From: Bryobacterales bacterium
Lineage (GTDB): Bacteria; Acidobacteriota; Terriglobia; Bryobacterales; Bryobacteraceae
DNA length: 61,837 nucleotides
Direction: 5' to 3'
NCBI GenBank assembly: GCA_020852755.1
Contig: JADZAF010000089.1
Span: 1 to 61,837, forward strand
The notes under the pieces are model-generated. The model was not told the origin of the DNA. It ran no database searches and worked only from the letters and a program-made list of their open reading frames with translations. Numbering within the stretch: the first letter of the stretch is position 1; the number at the start of each line of letters is the position of its first letter. Shown in pieces: positions 7,251 through 15,273 of the stretch. The position numbers and the translations under genes were made by a program.

Positions 7251-8617
7251 AGCGTCTCGAACAGTCTCCGGAGGGTTACCTTGGCGTCGCCTTCCAGAAA
7301 GATCGTCGCAGGCTCCGCATACAGGGAATTCTCGACGCCGGAATAACCCGGCCGCCGGTCCAGGTTGCACACCACCGCGTGCCGTGCCTCATGCGCATTC
7401 AGGATGGGCATGCCCGATATGGGAGTGCCGGGCTGCGTGATGGCGGCGGGGTTGACCACGTCGCAGGCGCCGACAATCAGCGCGACGTCGGTGCTGCTGA
7501 AATCCGAGTTGATTTCGGTGATATCCAGCAGCGTGTCGGGATCGACCCCCGCCTCGGCCAGCAGCACGTGCATATGGCCGGGCATGCGGCCGGCCACCGG
7601 ATGCACCGCGAACCGCACCTGCTTGCCCATGCGGGCCAGAATCTCGCCCAGCTGCACCGTCTCCAGTTGCGCGTGGGCCTGCGCCATGCCGTAACCGGGC
7701 ACGACGATAACGCTGCGGGCGTCCCGGAGCGACTCGGCGGCGCGGACGAAGGGATCCTGGCCGGAGGCGGGCGCAACCGGCTCGGGGGCCGGCTGGGCGG
7801 CCGGAGCGCCGGGCAGGCTGCCGGCGAACACCCGCACCAGGCTGCGATTCATCGCCCGGCACATGAAATACGTCAGCAGCGAACCGGAGGCCGCCACCGT
7901 GGCGCCGCAGGCGATCAGCAGGCGGTTCTGGATCAGAATCCCGCAGAGAGCCGCCGCAGCTCCGGCGGTGGCGTTGAGGAAGGAGATCAGAACCGGCATG
8001 TCCGCCCCGCCGATCCGTGCGGAGAACAGCACCCCCAGCAGGATCGAGAGCAGCACCAGACCCAGCAGCGAGAGCCAGAGTACAGGGCCGGCGCCGCCGG
8101 TGAGCGCGAGCGCCGCCATCAGCCCAATCAGCAACAGAAGCAGGGCGTTGTGATGGCGCAGCACCACCGGCCGGGAGGCGAGCCGGCCGGCCAGCTTGCC
8201 GCTGGCCACCATGCTGCCGCTGAAGGTGGCCGCCCCCACGATGAGGCCGAGAATCCCGGCCGGCCGCGCGATGCCCGTCAAGGCAGCCGCGTGGCGCGTC
8301 AATTCCACGAACGAGACCAGGAACGCGGCCACGCCGCCCGCTCCGTGCTGGAAAGCCACCATGGCCGGAATCTGCACCATGTCCACCCGCAGCGCCACCG
8401 CCCATCCGGCCAGGGATCCGGCGAGAACGGCAATAACGACGGCGCCGGGCTCCAGCGGCGGGTTGCGGAAAAGTACCGCCGCGATGCCGCAGAGCAGGGC
8501 CAGAGCGGCGGCCAGGTTGCCGCGGCGCGCGCTCGGAAGCGCACGGAACTGGCTCACGCCCGCGAGCAGAAGGAGGATGACCCCAGCGTCCACGATGAAC
8601 TGCCAGCCGGTGTGCAT
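7226..8617 (-). CDS. pntB: NAD(P) transhydrogenase subunit beta
   Basis: Proton-translocating transhydrogenase moves hydride between NADH and NADP+ using the proton gradient, feeding NADPH pools. The 463 residues hold about eight membrane helices, an alanine/proline-rich linker, and the NADP-binding domain III with VPGYGMAQAHAQ and GACDVVNPAA, ending with the typical YAEPATIFLEGDAKVTL. Last gene of the operon rnk2-unknown-pntA1-pntA2-pntB. It starts 11 bases after pntA2. The 3' end overlaps the convergent small membrane gene by 25 bases. Confidence 0.95.
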   Translation of the reverse strand: MHTGWQFIVDAGVILLLLAGVSQFRALPSARRGNLAAALALLCGIAAVLFRNPPLEPGAVVIAVLAGSLAGWAVALRVDMVQIPAMVAFQHGAGGVAAFLVSFVELTRHAAALTGIARPAGILGLIVGAATFSGSMVASGKLAGRLASRPVVLRHHNALLLLLIGLMAALALTGGAGPVLWLSLLGLVLLSILLGVLFSARIGGADMPVLISFLNATAGAAAALCGILIQNRLLIACGATVAASGSLLTYFMCRAMNRSLVRVFAGSLPGAPAAQPAPEPVAPASGQDPFVRAAESLRDARSVIVVPGYGMAQAHAQLETVQLGEILARMGKQVRFAVHPVAGRMPGHMHVLLAEAGVDPDTLLDITEINSDFSSTDVALIVGACDVVNPAAITQPGTPISGMPILNAHEARHAVVCNLDRRPGYSGVENSLYAEPATIFLEGDAKVTLRRLFETLQPPASAA

Positions 8618-8628
8618 GGGCGATGCGG

Positions 8629-8910
8629 TTACTCCTTCTTGCGGAACATCCTCAGCATGCGATCGGTGATCACCAGCCCGCCCACCAGGTTGAAGGATGC
8701 CATGATCAGCGCGGCCAGTCCCAGCGCCGTGCTCACCGCGCCGCTTTCCACCGAGAACAACAGCAGGGCTCCCAAAATGGTCACCGCCGAGATGGCGTTG
8801 GTCATGGACATGAGCGGTGTGTGCAGCATCGGCGGCACCCCGCGAATCAACAGGTATCCGGCCAGAAAAGCGAAGCCGAACACGGCCAGCATCAGGGCCA
8901 GATCAGCCAC
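8629..8910 (-). CDS. pntAB: NAD(P) transhydrogenase subunit alpha, membrane part (PntA2/PntAB)
   Basis: 93 residues with three or four membrane helices. The central GVPPMLHTPLMSMTNAISAV stretch is the hallmark of transhydrogenase domain II in the alpha subunit. In E. coli this is fused to the nucleotide-binding part; here the alpha subunit is split, as in Rhodospirillum and many soil bacteria. It overlaps the end of pntA1 by 8 bases, so the two are translationally coupled. Confidence 0.93.
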   Translation of the reverse strand: MADLALMLAVFGFAFLAGYLLIRGVPPMLHTPLMSMTNAISAVTILGALLLFSVESGAVSTALGLAALIMASFNLVGGLVITDRMLRMFRKKE

Positions 8911-10093
8911 GAATCGCCTCCGGGAGGGCTTCCCCCGCCATCTCCAGCGCCTTCAGAGTCCCGTGATGAAGGATCCTGCCCTGATGAGTCACCAGCGCGG
9001 ATCGCACGATCTCATCGGAGAGGTCTGGAGCGCCGGCGCCCTTCTTGAAGAGGTTTTTCACGAAGTACATCAGGTTCTGGGCGTACAGCCAGCTGGCATG
9101 TACCGGCAGCGAGCCGGGTATGTTCCAGATGCCGCAGAGATACACGCCCTTATGCGTCGCTTCGGATCCCGGCGGAGTCATTTCGCAGTTGCCGCCCTGA
9201 TCGATGGAGATATCCATGATCACGGAGCCCGGCTTCATGCTCTCCACCATCTCTTTTGTCACCAGCGCGGGAGCGACTTCACCGGGAACCAGCGCGCTGA
9301 GGATGACTATATCGGCCTCGCGAAGCAGCGGCGCCAGGGCCTGCCGCTCCTTCTCAAGCCAGCCGGCCGGAAGCGCCCTGGCGTAGCCATCCGGCCCGGC
9401 GGCCAGTTCCGCCGGCACTTCGAAGCCGGCCACCTTCGCTCCCAGGCTTTCCGCGGCCTTACGGGCCGCCTCGCTGATGTCCAGAGCGGACACCGCGCCG
9501 CCCAGGCGCTTCGCCGTGGCAATCGCCTGCAAGCCTACCACCCCGGCGCCGACGATCAGAAAGCGGGCCGCCTTGATCATGCCGATGGCCGTTCCCAAGG
9601 TGGGGACAAAGCGGGGAAAGTGATTCGCCGCGATCAACACGCTCTTGTAGCCGGTCACCGTGCTCATGGACGTGAGCGCGTCCATCGTCTGTGCCCGCGA
9701 GATTCTCGGGATGCTGTCCATGGTGAGAGACGTGATGTTCCGGTCGCGGAGCCGCAGCACCATGGCGTGATTGGCGGGCGCGGCGGGATGCAGGAAGGTG
9801 ACCAGCAAGCTCCCTTCGCGGATCAGTTCCACTTCGTGCCGGCCGAAGGCCGGATGGAGCGTCGGCTGCTTGACCTTCAGGATGATGTCGCAGGCCGCGT
9901 ATAACTGCCCGGCATCGCCTGAGATCTCCGCCCCGGCAGCGGCGTATTCCTCATCGGAACGCAGCGCGCCCTCCCCGGCCGAACGCTCCACCAGGACTCG
10001 GAAGCCCATGGCTCGGTACTCACGCACGGTTTCCGGTAGGGCCGCTACCCGGTTCTCTCCCTCCAGAATTTCACGGGGGATACCAATGATCAT
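8903..10093 (-). CDS. pntAA: NAD(P) transhydrogenase subunit alpha, soluble NAD-binding part (PntA1/PntAA)
   Basis: 396 residues with the alanine dehydrogenase/PNT fold. The N terminus IIGIPREILEGENRVAALPETV is the family start, the Rossmann segment is FLIVGAGVVGLQAIATAKRLG, and VIMDISIDQGGNCE is the conserved NAD-site loop. It forms domain I of the transhydrogenase on the cytosolic face. The ATG at 10093 has GAGG six bases upstream and is preferred to a GTG at 10105. It lies 8 bases after the unknown gene of the operon. Confidence 0.94.
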   Translation of the reverse strand: MIIGIPREILEGENRVAALPETVREYRAMGFRVLVERSAGEGALRSDEEYAAAGAEISGDAGQLYAACDIILKVKQPTLHPAFGRHEVELIREGSLLVTFLHPAAPANHAMVLRLRDRNITSLTMDSIPRISRAQTMDALTSMSTVTGYKSVLIAANHFPRFVPTLGTAIGMIKAARFLIVGAGVVGLQAIATAKRLGGAVSALDISEAARKAAESLGAKVAGFEVPAELAAGPDGYARALPAGWLEKERQALAPLLREADIVILSALVPGEVAPALVTKEMVESMKPGSVIMDISIDQGGNCEMTPPGSEATHKGVYLCGIWNIPGSLPVHASWLYAQNLMYFVKNLFKKGAGAPDLSDEIVRSALVTHQGRILHHGTLKALEMAGEALPEAIRG

Positions 10094-10101
10094 GAATGAC
10101 C

Positions 10102-10596
10102 TCACATTTGTTCCCGGCTCCGCTCAGCCGGAGCCGGTGCTTCGAAAACGGGGGCCTGGGAGGCCCGAACCGCGGCCAGCCTGTTGACGATGGCCTCTCG
10201 CAGCCTGGGAGGATGCTGAATCCCGAGCAGGGTCTCGATCTTCCCCGTCACATAAGAGTCTAGCAGGCCTTTATCCGGTTTGCTTCCGCCGCGGAACCTG
10301 GGCAGCAGCTGCTCCAGCGCGCGCAAGGCAAGCACGCGCGCATCGGGGTAGGTGTTCTCGTCCTCCGCGACACCGAGGACCGCGGCGATGAATCCCGTGG
10401 ACGGCGCGCGCAGTTGCCCGGCCGCACGGAGCACGGCTTCGAGCAGGCGCCAGTTCTTCCGGTATCGCAGAATCCAGCCCAAGGTCTCCTGGTGATGGTC
10501 GAGCAGGCCGGCCTCGCTCAGAGTCTCGATCCGGCGAAGCGCGCGATCCCATTCCCGCAGATCGCCAAATCCGTCACCCGGCATCCCGTTCCCCAT
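10102..10596 (-). CDS. Unknown helical protein coupled to rnk paralogue 2
   Basis: About 164 residues, mostly alpha helical and rich in Leu, Arg and Ala (ETLGWILRYRKNWRLLEAVLRAAGQL; ARVLALRALEQLLPRF), which resembles HEAT-like repeats, though I cannot assign a family. The C terminus is an Ala/Pro-rich tail. The chosen ATG at 10596 is two bases after the rnk stop (TGAGGATG), so it should be translated by coupling. It sits between an RNA-polymerase-binding Rnk protein and the transhydrogenase genes. It may be an adaptor for either, but no catalytic motif is visible. Confidence 0.7.
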   Translation of the reverse strand: MGNGMPGDGFGDLREWDRALRRIETLSEAGLLDHHQETLGWILRYRKNWRLLEAVLRAAGQLRAPSTGFIAAVLGVAEDENTYPDARVLALRALEQLLPRFRGGSKPDKGLLDSYVTGKIETLLGIQHPPRLREAIVNRLAAVRASQAPVFEAPAPAERSREQM

Positions 10597-10598
10597 CC

Positions 10599-11012
10599 TC
10601 AGTTCCGGGCGATTGCGGCAGCTTCGGGTTGATACAGAATCTCCAGCACCTGCAAACGCCGCCAACCCTTGGGCACCTGCCACTCGATCACGTCTCCCAC
10701 CCGGTATCCGAGCAGGGCCGTGCCGATGGGAGCCAGTACGGACAGGTTGTTGCTGCCCGCCCGCACCTGGCTTGGGAACACCAGCTTGTAGACTTTCTCT
10801 TCACCGGAATCCAGATCCTTGAGGCGGACTTCGGAATTCATGGTGATCACGTCGCGCGGGATGGTGCCCCGGTCCACAATCTCCGCGCGCTCCAACTCCT
10901 CTTCCAGCTTGCTCAGGTATTCGAAGTCGCTCGGATTGCCGGCTCGCCGGCCGTCGATCAGGCGGCGCAGCCGTTCCAGATCTTCTCCCGTCACGTAAAT
11001 CGGGTTTCTCAT
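10599..11012 (-). CDS. Rnk / GreA-GreB C-terminal-domain protein, paralogue 2
   Basis: 137 residues: a short coiled-coil arm (LERLRRLIDGRRAG through LEEELERAEIVD) and the GreA/GreB C-terminal domain (VITMNSEVRLKDLDSG, LSVLAPIGTALLGYRVGD). It is clearly related to the protein at 4410-4838, with the same arm length and core motifs. It should bind RNA polymerase without the Gre acidic tip. The ATG at 11012 has GGAGG six bases upstream. It is first in an operon with the unknown gene and pntA1-pntA2-pntB, under the sigma-54-like promoter at 11071-11086. Confidence 0.88.
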   Translation of the reverse strand: MRNPIYVTGEDLERLRRLIDGRRAGNPSDFEYLSKLEEELERAEIVDRGTIPRDVITMNSEVRLKDLDSGEEKVYKLVFPSQVRAGSNNLSVLAPIGTALLGYRVGDVIEWQVPKGWRRLQVLEILYQPEAAAIARN

Positions 11013-11070
11013 ACGGGCCTCCAACGTCTCAGGACGCAATTTCGGACACTGCCTGGGAACATAACAGCGT

Positions 11071-11086
11071 TGCAAGCCTTGGGCCA
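11071..11086 (-). promoter_or_regulatory. Putative sigma-54 promoter P6 (rnk2-pnt operon)
   Basis: On the minus strand TGGCCCAAGGCTTGCA: TGGC -24 box, TTGCA -12 box and GG-N10-GC spacing. Predicted start near 11060 leaves a 48-base leader before the ATG at 11012. Confidence 0.7.
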
Positions 11087-11147
11087 CGAAATTGGGACCG
11101 CCGCAGGTCCCCGAAGCGGCTTGCCATGGCGTTTGCTGCCTGAAAGG

Positions 11148-11161
11148 GCACAGTACTGTGC
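11148..11161. promoter_or_regulatory. Candidate enhancer (UAS), perfect palindrome
   Basis: GCACAGTACTGTGC is a perfect 14-bp palindrome made of the same half-sites (GCACAG/CTGTGC) as the other enhancer copies. Its centre lies 84.5 bp upstream of the predicted start at 11239 and 94.5 bp upstream of the divergent start at 11060, so it could serve both operons. Confidence 0.55.
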
Positions 11162-11212
11162 GCTAGCGTCCAACTGGAATGAAGCCCGAGCGGAAAAAAC
11201 GGGTTCCCGCGG

Positions 11213-11228
11213 TGGCGGTGGGATTGCA
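11213..11228 (+). promoter_or_regulatory. Putative sigma-54 promoter P7 (DUF302-UspA-kinase-regulator operon)
   Basis: TGGCGGTGGGATTGCA: TGGC, TTGCA and GG-N10-GC spacing. Predicted start near 11239 gives a short 11-base leader. All genes down to the NtrC-type regulator at 15260 follow on the same strand with gaps of 31 bases or less. Confidence 0.65.
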
Positions 11229-11249
11229 CCACCGAAGGCGGGAAAACGC

Positions 11250-11678
11250 ATGATACAAGGAACTCCACTGGTGACGTTCAGCATCCCGGAACCCTATCCG
11301 GTAGCCCTTCGGATGGTGCGGCGCGCCCTGGCGCAGCACGGACTGCGGGCGCCGGCGGAACTGGACATCGCCACGAGAATCAAACAGGAGATGGGCGCCG
11401 GCCTGGCTCCCTGCACCGTGTTGTACGTGGATGACCCCGCCCTTCTGCTCGAGGCCGTCGTCTTCGACCGGGGTGCGGCTCTCTCGATTCCTCAACCTGT
11501 CGCGATCGCCGGCAGGGATCGCCACACCGAGGTTCTCTTCCGGAGCGGAGAATCGCTGGTGGGCGGCGGTCTGCCGGGGAGCGTGCGGGAACCGGTTCTG
11601 CAGCTTCACTCCCGGATCGTGCGGGCCATGGAGACGATCGCGGAGCGGGAAGGAGCTCACTTGATCGTCGGCCCTTGA
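11250..11678 (+). CDS. DUF302-like protein
   Basis: A 142-residue cytosolic-looking protein with no signal peptide. The N-terminal 90 residues fit DUF302: a strand, a helix with ALRMVRRALAQHGLRA, DIATRIKQEMG, then APCTVLYVDDPALLLEAVVFDRGAALSIPQPVAI. The C-terminal helix carries LQLHSRIVRAMETIAER. DUF302 domains are small alpha/beta proteins of unknown biochemical role, often found in redox or stress settings. First gene of the operon that also encodes UspA, a histidine kinase and its sigma-54 activator. The ATG at 11250 lies 22 bases after the -12 box of promoter P7. Confidence 0.7.
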   Translation: MIQGTPLVTFSIPEPYPVALRMVRRALAQHGLRAPAELDIATRIKQEMGAGLAPCTVLYVDDPALLLEAVVFDRGAALSIPQPVAIAGRDRHTEVLFRSGESLVGGGLPGSVREPVLQLHSRIVRAMETIAEREGAHLIVGP

Positions 11679-11709
11679 ATTGCCCTGTCAACAGGCAAAG
11701 GAGGCTCAA

Positions 11710-11955
11710 ATGACCCGGAAACTGAACGACCACGCCGCCGTGTTGGACTCGGTCGAGATTCGTCCCAACCCGCCGCCGCCCGCAACCCCGCCGGAGCCGG
11801 CCGCCGGAAACCTTTTTCAGAGCATGGAGCAGTTGCAGCAGCGGCACGCGGGACCGGAAAGCACCAGAGAGCGCTTGCTGCGTATCGCGGCCGCCGTGTT
11901 GCTCGGCGGACTGCTTTTCGGGGCCCTGTATCTGGTAATTCTGCTGGCGGAGTAG
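11710..11955 (+). CDS. Small membrane-anchored protein, unknown
   Basis: 81 residues with a strong ribosome binding site (AAAGGAGG ending 5 bases before the ATG). The N-terminal half is hydrophilic with a proline-rich stretch (RPNPPPPATPPEP). The C-terminal 25 residues form one membrane helix (LLRIAAAVLLGGLLFGALYLVILLAE), so it is probably a tail-anchored inner-membrane protein facing the cytosol. Lies between DUF302 and UspA; the UspA start follows its stop by 2 bases. No family recognised. Confidence 0.7.
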   Translation: MTRKLNDHAAVLDSVEIRPNPPPPATPPEPAAGNLFQSMEQLQQRHAGPESTRERLLRIAAAVLLGGLLFGALYLVILLAE

Positions 11956-11957
11956 AC

Positions 11958-12769
11958 ATGGCCCGCTTCAAAAAGATACTTGTGCCCGTGGACCTTTCGG
12001 CCCGCTCGCTCGGCCTGATGAATTATGCCCGCAAGCTGGCGGAGGAATTCGATTCCGAACTGCTCTTTCTGCACGCTATCCAACCGCAGACCTGGCCGCT
12101 GCGCGAACCGGAGCGGGAGACACGGGACGCCATCATGGAGGTGCTGCGCACCACCAGGGGGCGGCTGCTGATGCGCGAAGGCCTGCCGGCGGCGACGATT
12201 CTGGAAGTGGCCCGGAGCGAACCGGCGGATGGCATTCTCATGGTCACTCGGGGAGCGAAAACGTTCTCGATGAAGTTCGCAGGTTCCATCACCGCCCAGG
12301 TGCTGCGGGAGGCGGGCTGCCCGGTGTGGGCGGCGGCCGAAAACTTCTCGCTCTTCGCCCGGCGGCCCATCCGGAACATCCTCTGCGCCCTTTCGCTCGG
12401 CCCCAGAACGGGACCGGTACTGCGCTGGGCGGCCGGTCTGGCGCGCCGGTTCGATGCGACGCTCTCGGTGGTGCATGCCAGCCGGGCCCTGGAGTCCACG
12501 CTCGCCCACCCAGCCGATCAGGAGTGGCGCATCTGGTCCGGAAAATGGCGAAGGAGGACCTCGAGTCGGTGCAAGCCGAGATCGGAGCCAAAGCGGACGT
12601 CTGGCTGGAAGCCGGACGGCCCGTGCGCACGGTCTCAGCCCTGGCCGAATCGCTTCGATCCGACCTGCTGGCGATTGGGAAGAGCCCGCAGGTGCGACTG
12701 CTGCCAGGCCTCCGCACCATGTCCTACGACATGGTTTGCCGGGCGCCCTGTCCGGTCGCCAGCGTATAG
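11958..12769 (+). CDS. Tandem universal stress protein (UspA), apparent frameshift near 12530
   Basis: Two UspA-type nucleotide-binding domains. Domain 1 (residues 1-130) starts MARFKKILVPVDLSARSLGLMNYARKLAEEF and carries GILMVTRGAK. Domain 2 begins IRNILCALSLGPRTGPVLRWAAGLARRFDATLSVVHASRA. The first frame becomes basic nonsense after ADQEWR at about 12530. The natural continuation, HLVRKMAKEDLESVQAEIG through a stop at 12769, lies in the next frame. One missing base, probably a C after 12530, would restore a 270-residue protein. Read without correction, the first frame runs to 12797. Either a recent mutation that removes domain 2 or a sequencing error. UspA proteins aid survival in growth arrest. 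Confidence 0.8.
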
Positions 12770-12783
12770 CGGTACGCTACGGG

Positions 12784-13857
12784 ATGGAGTGTCCTGAACC
12801 CGACAAGGTGAGTGTCTTCGAAAAGAGCCCCTGGATCCGGCGGAGTGTCGCGGCGGCGGCTCTTCTGCTCGCGGCCGCCGCGGAGATCTTCTGGAATCCC
12901 GCCGCCGGACGGCTCTGCCTCGTGCCGGTCGTCTTTGTGGCCCTCTATGACGGCTGGCGAGGCGGGCTGGCCGCGGCGATTGCTGCCACCCTCGCCCTGC
13001 TGGCCGTGCCGGCCGACTCGGCGGCCGGCCGCGCGATCGACCTTCTCACGCTCTTTGGCGCCGGGCTTCTCACCGGCGTGCTGGCCGGACGGGAGCGGCA
13101 CATGAGGAAGCAGTACCAGGCCCTGGCTGAGCAGCTGAGCACAGTCTACGAGAAGGTTCAGGCGAACTTCGAGGGCATGAAGCGTGCCGAGCGCCTTTCG
13201 GCCATCGGGCAGTTGTCGGCCGGCCTGGCTCATGAGATCCGGAATCCCCTGGCCAGCATTTCCGGCGCGGCCGATATCCTGCAACGGGCCCGGCAACTGG
13301 AACCCAAGCACGCCCGCTGCCTGGAGATTATTACCAAGGAATGCCGGCGCCTGGACGGCCTGTTGACGAACTTCCTGAATTTCGCCCGTCCACGGCCGCC
13401 CCGCTTTCAGAACGTGGAGCTGGTCCCGGTGCTCGACAACGTGATCGGTTTAGCGAACCACGCCATCCGCGGGAAGACGGTCCACCTGGTCAAACGCGTG
13501 GATCCGCGGGTTCCGCCCGTGGAATGCGATCCGGAGCAGCTCGAGCAGGTGCTGCTGAACCTGATGATCAACGCCATCGAGGCCAGCCCGGAAGGCGAGA
13601 CCGTGTACCTCTCGGCCGGCCAGAACGACGGCAAGGTCGGCATCCGGGTCATCGACCACGGCTGCGGCGTCGCCCCCGCCGACGTGGACCGCCTGTTCGA
13701 TCCGTTCTTCACGACCAAGGAGCATGGGACCGGACTCGGCCTCTCGGTGGCTCACCAGATTGTCCGCCAGATGGGAGGCGCCCTCATGGCCAGCCGGAAT
13801 CCCGAGGGCGGAATGACCTTCGCCGTGGTACTGGCGCCCAAACAGAGACGTCCATGA
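12784..13857 (+). CDS. Membrane-bound sensor histidine kinase (NtrB/AtoS type)
   Basis: 357 residues. Residues 20-105 are three or four hydrophobic segments with almost no periplasmic loop, so the signal is probably sensed in or near the membrane. A coiled coil (about 108-140) leads to the HisKA domain with phospho-acceptor H150 in GLAHEIRNPL. The HATPase domain has the N-box NLMINAIEAS, DHGCGV, the F-box FDPFFTTKEHGTGLGLS and a final glycine-rich strand. It should phosphorylate the adjacent NtrC-type regulator, whose ATG overlaps its stop by 4 bases. It follows uspA by 14 bases. Confidence 0.92.
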   Translation: MECPEPDKVSVFEKSPWIRRSVAAAALLLAAAAEIFWNPAAGRLCLVPVVFVALYDGWRGGLAAAIAATLALLAVPADSAAGRAIDLLTLFGAGLLTGVLAGRERHMRKQYQALAEQLSTVYEKVQANFEGMKRAERLSAIGQLSAGLAHEIRNPLASISGAADILQRARQLEPKHARCLEIITKECRRLDGLLTNFLNFARPRPPRFQNVELVPVLDNVIGLANHAIRGKTVHLVKRVDPRVPPVECDPEQLEQVLLNLMINAIEASPEGETVYLSAGQNDGKVGIRVIDHGCGVAPADVDRLFDPFFTTKEHGTGLGLSVAHQIVRQMGGALMASRNPEGGMTFAVVLAPKQRRP

Positions 13858-15260
13858 ATTCTCCCCGCATCCTGGTAGTAGACGACGACGAAAATCTGCG
13901 TTGGGTGCTGCAGACCCAGCTCGAAGACATGGGCTATGCGGTGACCACCGCGGCCGGCGGCCAGGAAGCCCTTGCCGCCATCGAGCGGGATCCACCCGCC
14001 CTTGTGCTGACCGATCTCAAGATGCCGGGCCTGTCGGGATTGGAGCTGCTGGAGAAGGTCCGGAGCGACTGCCCCGAGCTGCCGGTGGTGCTCATCACCG
14101 CGTTCGGCACCATCCAGAGCGCGGTACAGGCCATGAAGGCCGGCGCCTATGACTACCTGACCAAACCGATCGATTACGACGAGCTGGCTCTGGTGGTGAA
14201 CCGCGTTCTGGACCACTTCAAGTTGGTGGAAGAGGTTCGCACCCTGCGCGCCAGCCTGGACCGCAAGTACGGATTCGAGAACATCATCGGCCATTCCGAG
14301 GCCCTGCTCTCCGTGCTCGAAACCGCCACCCGGGCGGCCTCCAGCAACGCCACCATCCTGATCCACGCGGAGACCGGCACGGGCAAGGAGCTGCTCGCCC
14401 GAGCCATCCACTTCAACAGCCCGCGCCGCGACCGGCCGTTCGTCACCATCAACTGCGGCGCCATCCCGCGCGACCTGCTGGAGTCCGAGCTCTTCGGCCA
14501 TGTCAAAGGTTCGTTCACCGGCGCCATGACCCACAAGGCCGGCAAGGTGGAACTGGCCGATCGAGGAACCCTGTTTCTCGACGAAATCGGCGAAATGCCG
14601 GGCGAGCTCCAGGTCAAGGTGTTGCGGCTTCTGCAACAGGGCGAGATCGAGAAGGTAGGGGCCGCGGCGCCGGCCCGCGTGGACGTGCGCTTCATTGCCG
14701 CCACCAACCGGAACCTGGAGGCCATGATCGAGGACGGCACGTTCCGCGAGGACCTCTATTACCGGCTGGCGGTGATCCCGCTCGAGCTGCCGCCGCTGCG
14801 CGAGCGAGCCGAGGATATTCCCGAACTCCTCCAGCACTTCTTCTTGAAAGCCAAGGAAAAACAGGGACGCCCGGACCTCGTGCTGCCGGATCCCCTGGTC
14901 CCTTACTTTCAGAACTACCGCTGGCCCGGCAACATTCGCGAGTTGGAGAACGTCGTGGAGCGGCTGGTGGTGCTGAGCCGGGGTAGCGAGATCACCCTGG
15001 CGGATTTGCCCGAACGCCTGCGCCGCGAGCGCCCGGCCACCGACATGCTGCAACTCGAGCTCCCCCAGCAGGGCATCAGCCTGGAATCGGTCGAGAAGGA
15101 GCTGCTGGTCAAGGCCCTGGAGAAGTTCAACGGGAACCAGACGCACGCCGCCAAGTACCTGGACATCAGCCGCAAGGCGCTCATCTACCGTATGGAGAAG
15201 TACGGCATCCGGCGGAAAGGGACCGAGAGCGAGGACGAACCCGGCCAAGCGGCCGAGTGA
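13854..15260 (+). CDS. Sigma-54-dependent response regulator (NtrC/AtoC family)
   Basis: 468 residues in three domains. The receiver (1-120) has acidic residues D10-D12, phospho-acceptor D54 and K104. The AAA+ domain (145-375) has Walker A AETGTGKE at about 172, the sigma-54 loop at 219-224 reading GSFTGA rather than GAFTGA, and Walker B TLFLDEIG. A Fis-type helix-turn-helix (NQTHAAKYLDISRKALIYRMEKYG) lies near the C terminus. Such proteins bind enhancers 80-150 bp upstream of -24/-12 promoters and hydrolyse ATP to open sigma-54 polymerase. It is the obvious candidate activator for the sigma-54-like sites in this block, including the promoter of its own operon. Confidence 0.95.
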   Translation: MNSPRILVVDDDENLRWVLQTQLEDMGYAVTTAAGGQEALAAIERDPPALVLTDLKMPGLSGLELLEKVRSDCPELPVVLITAFGTIQSAVQAMKAGAYDYLTKPIDYDELALVVNRVLDHFKLVEEVRTLRASLDRKYGFENIIGHSEALLSVLETATRAASSNATILIHAETGTGKELLARAIHFNSPRRDRPFVTINCGAIPRDLLESELFGHVKGSFTGAMTHKAGKVELADRGTLFLDEIGEMPGELQVKVLRLLQQGEIEKVGAAAPARVDVRFIAATNRNLEAMIEDGTFREDLYYRLAVIPLELPPLRERAEDIPELLQHFFLKAKEKQGRPDLVLPDPLVPYFQNYRWPGNIRELENVVERLVVLSRGSEITLADLPERLRRERPATDMLQLELPQQGISLESVEKELLVKALEKFNGNQTHAAKYLDISRKALIYRMEKYGIRRKGTESEDEPGQAAE

Positions 15261-15273
15261 GACGCAAGGGGCT

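Noticed and set aside
7013..9904. Open frame of 963 codons on the plus strand
   Set aside because: It lies opposite pntB, pntA2 and pntA1, whose family motifs are unmistakable; the translated sequence is His/Arg/Gly-rich without domains. It is a GC-driven shadow.
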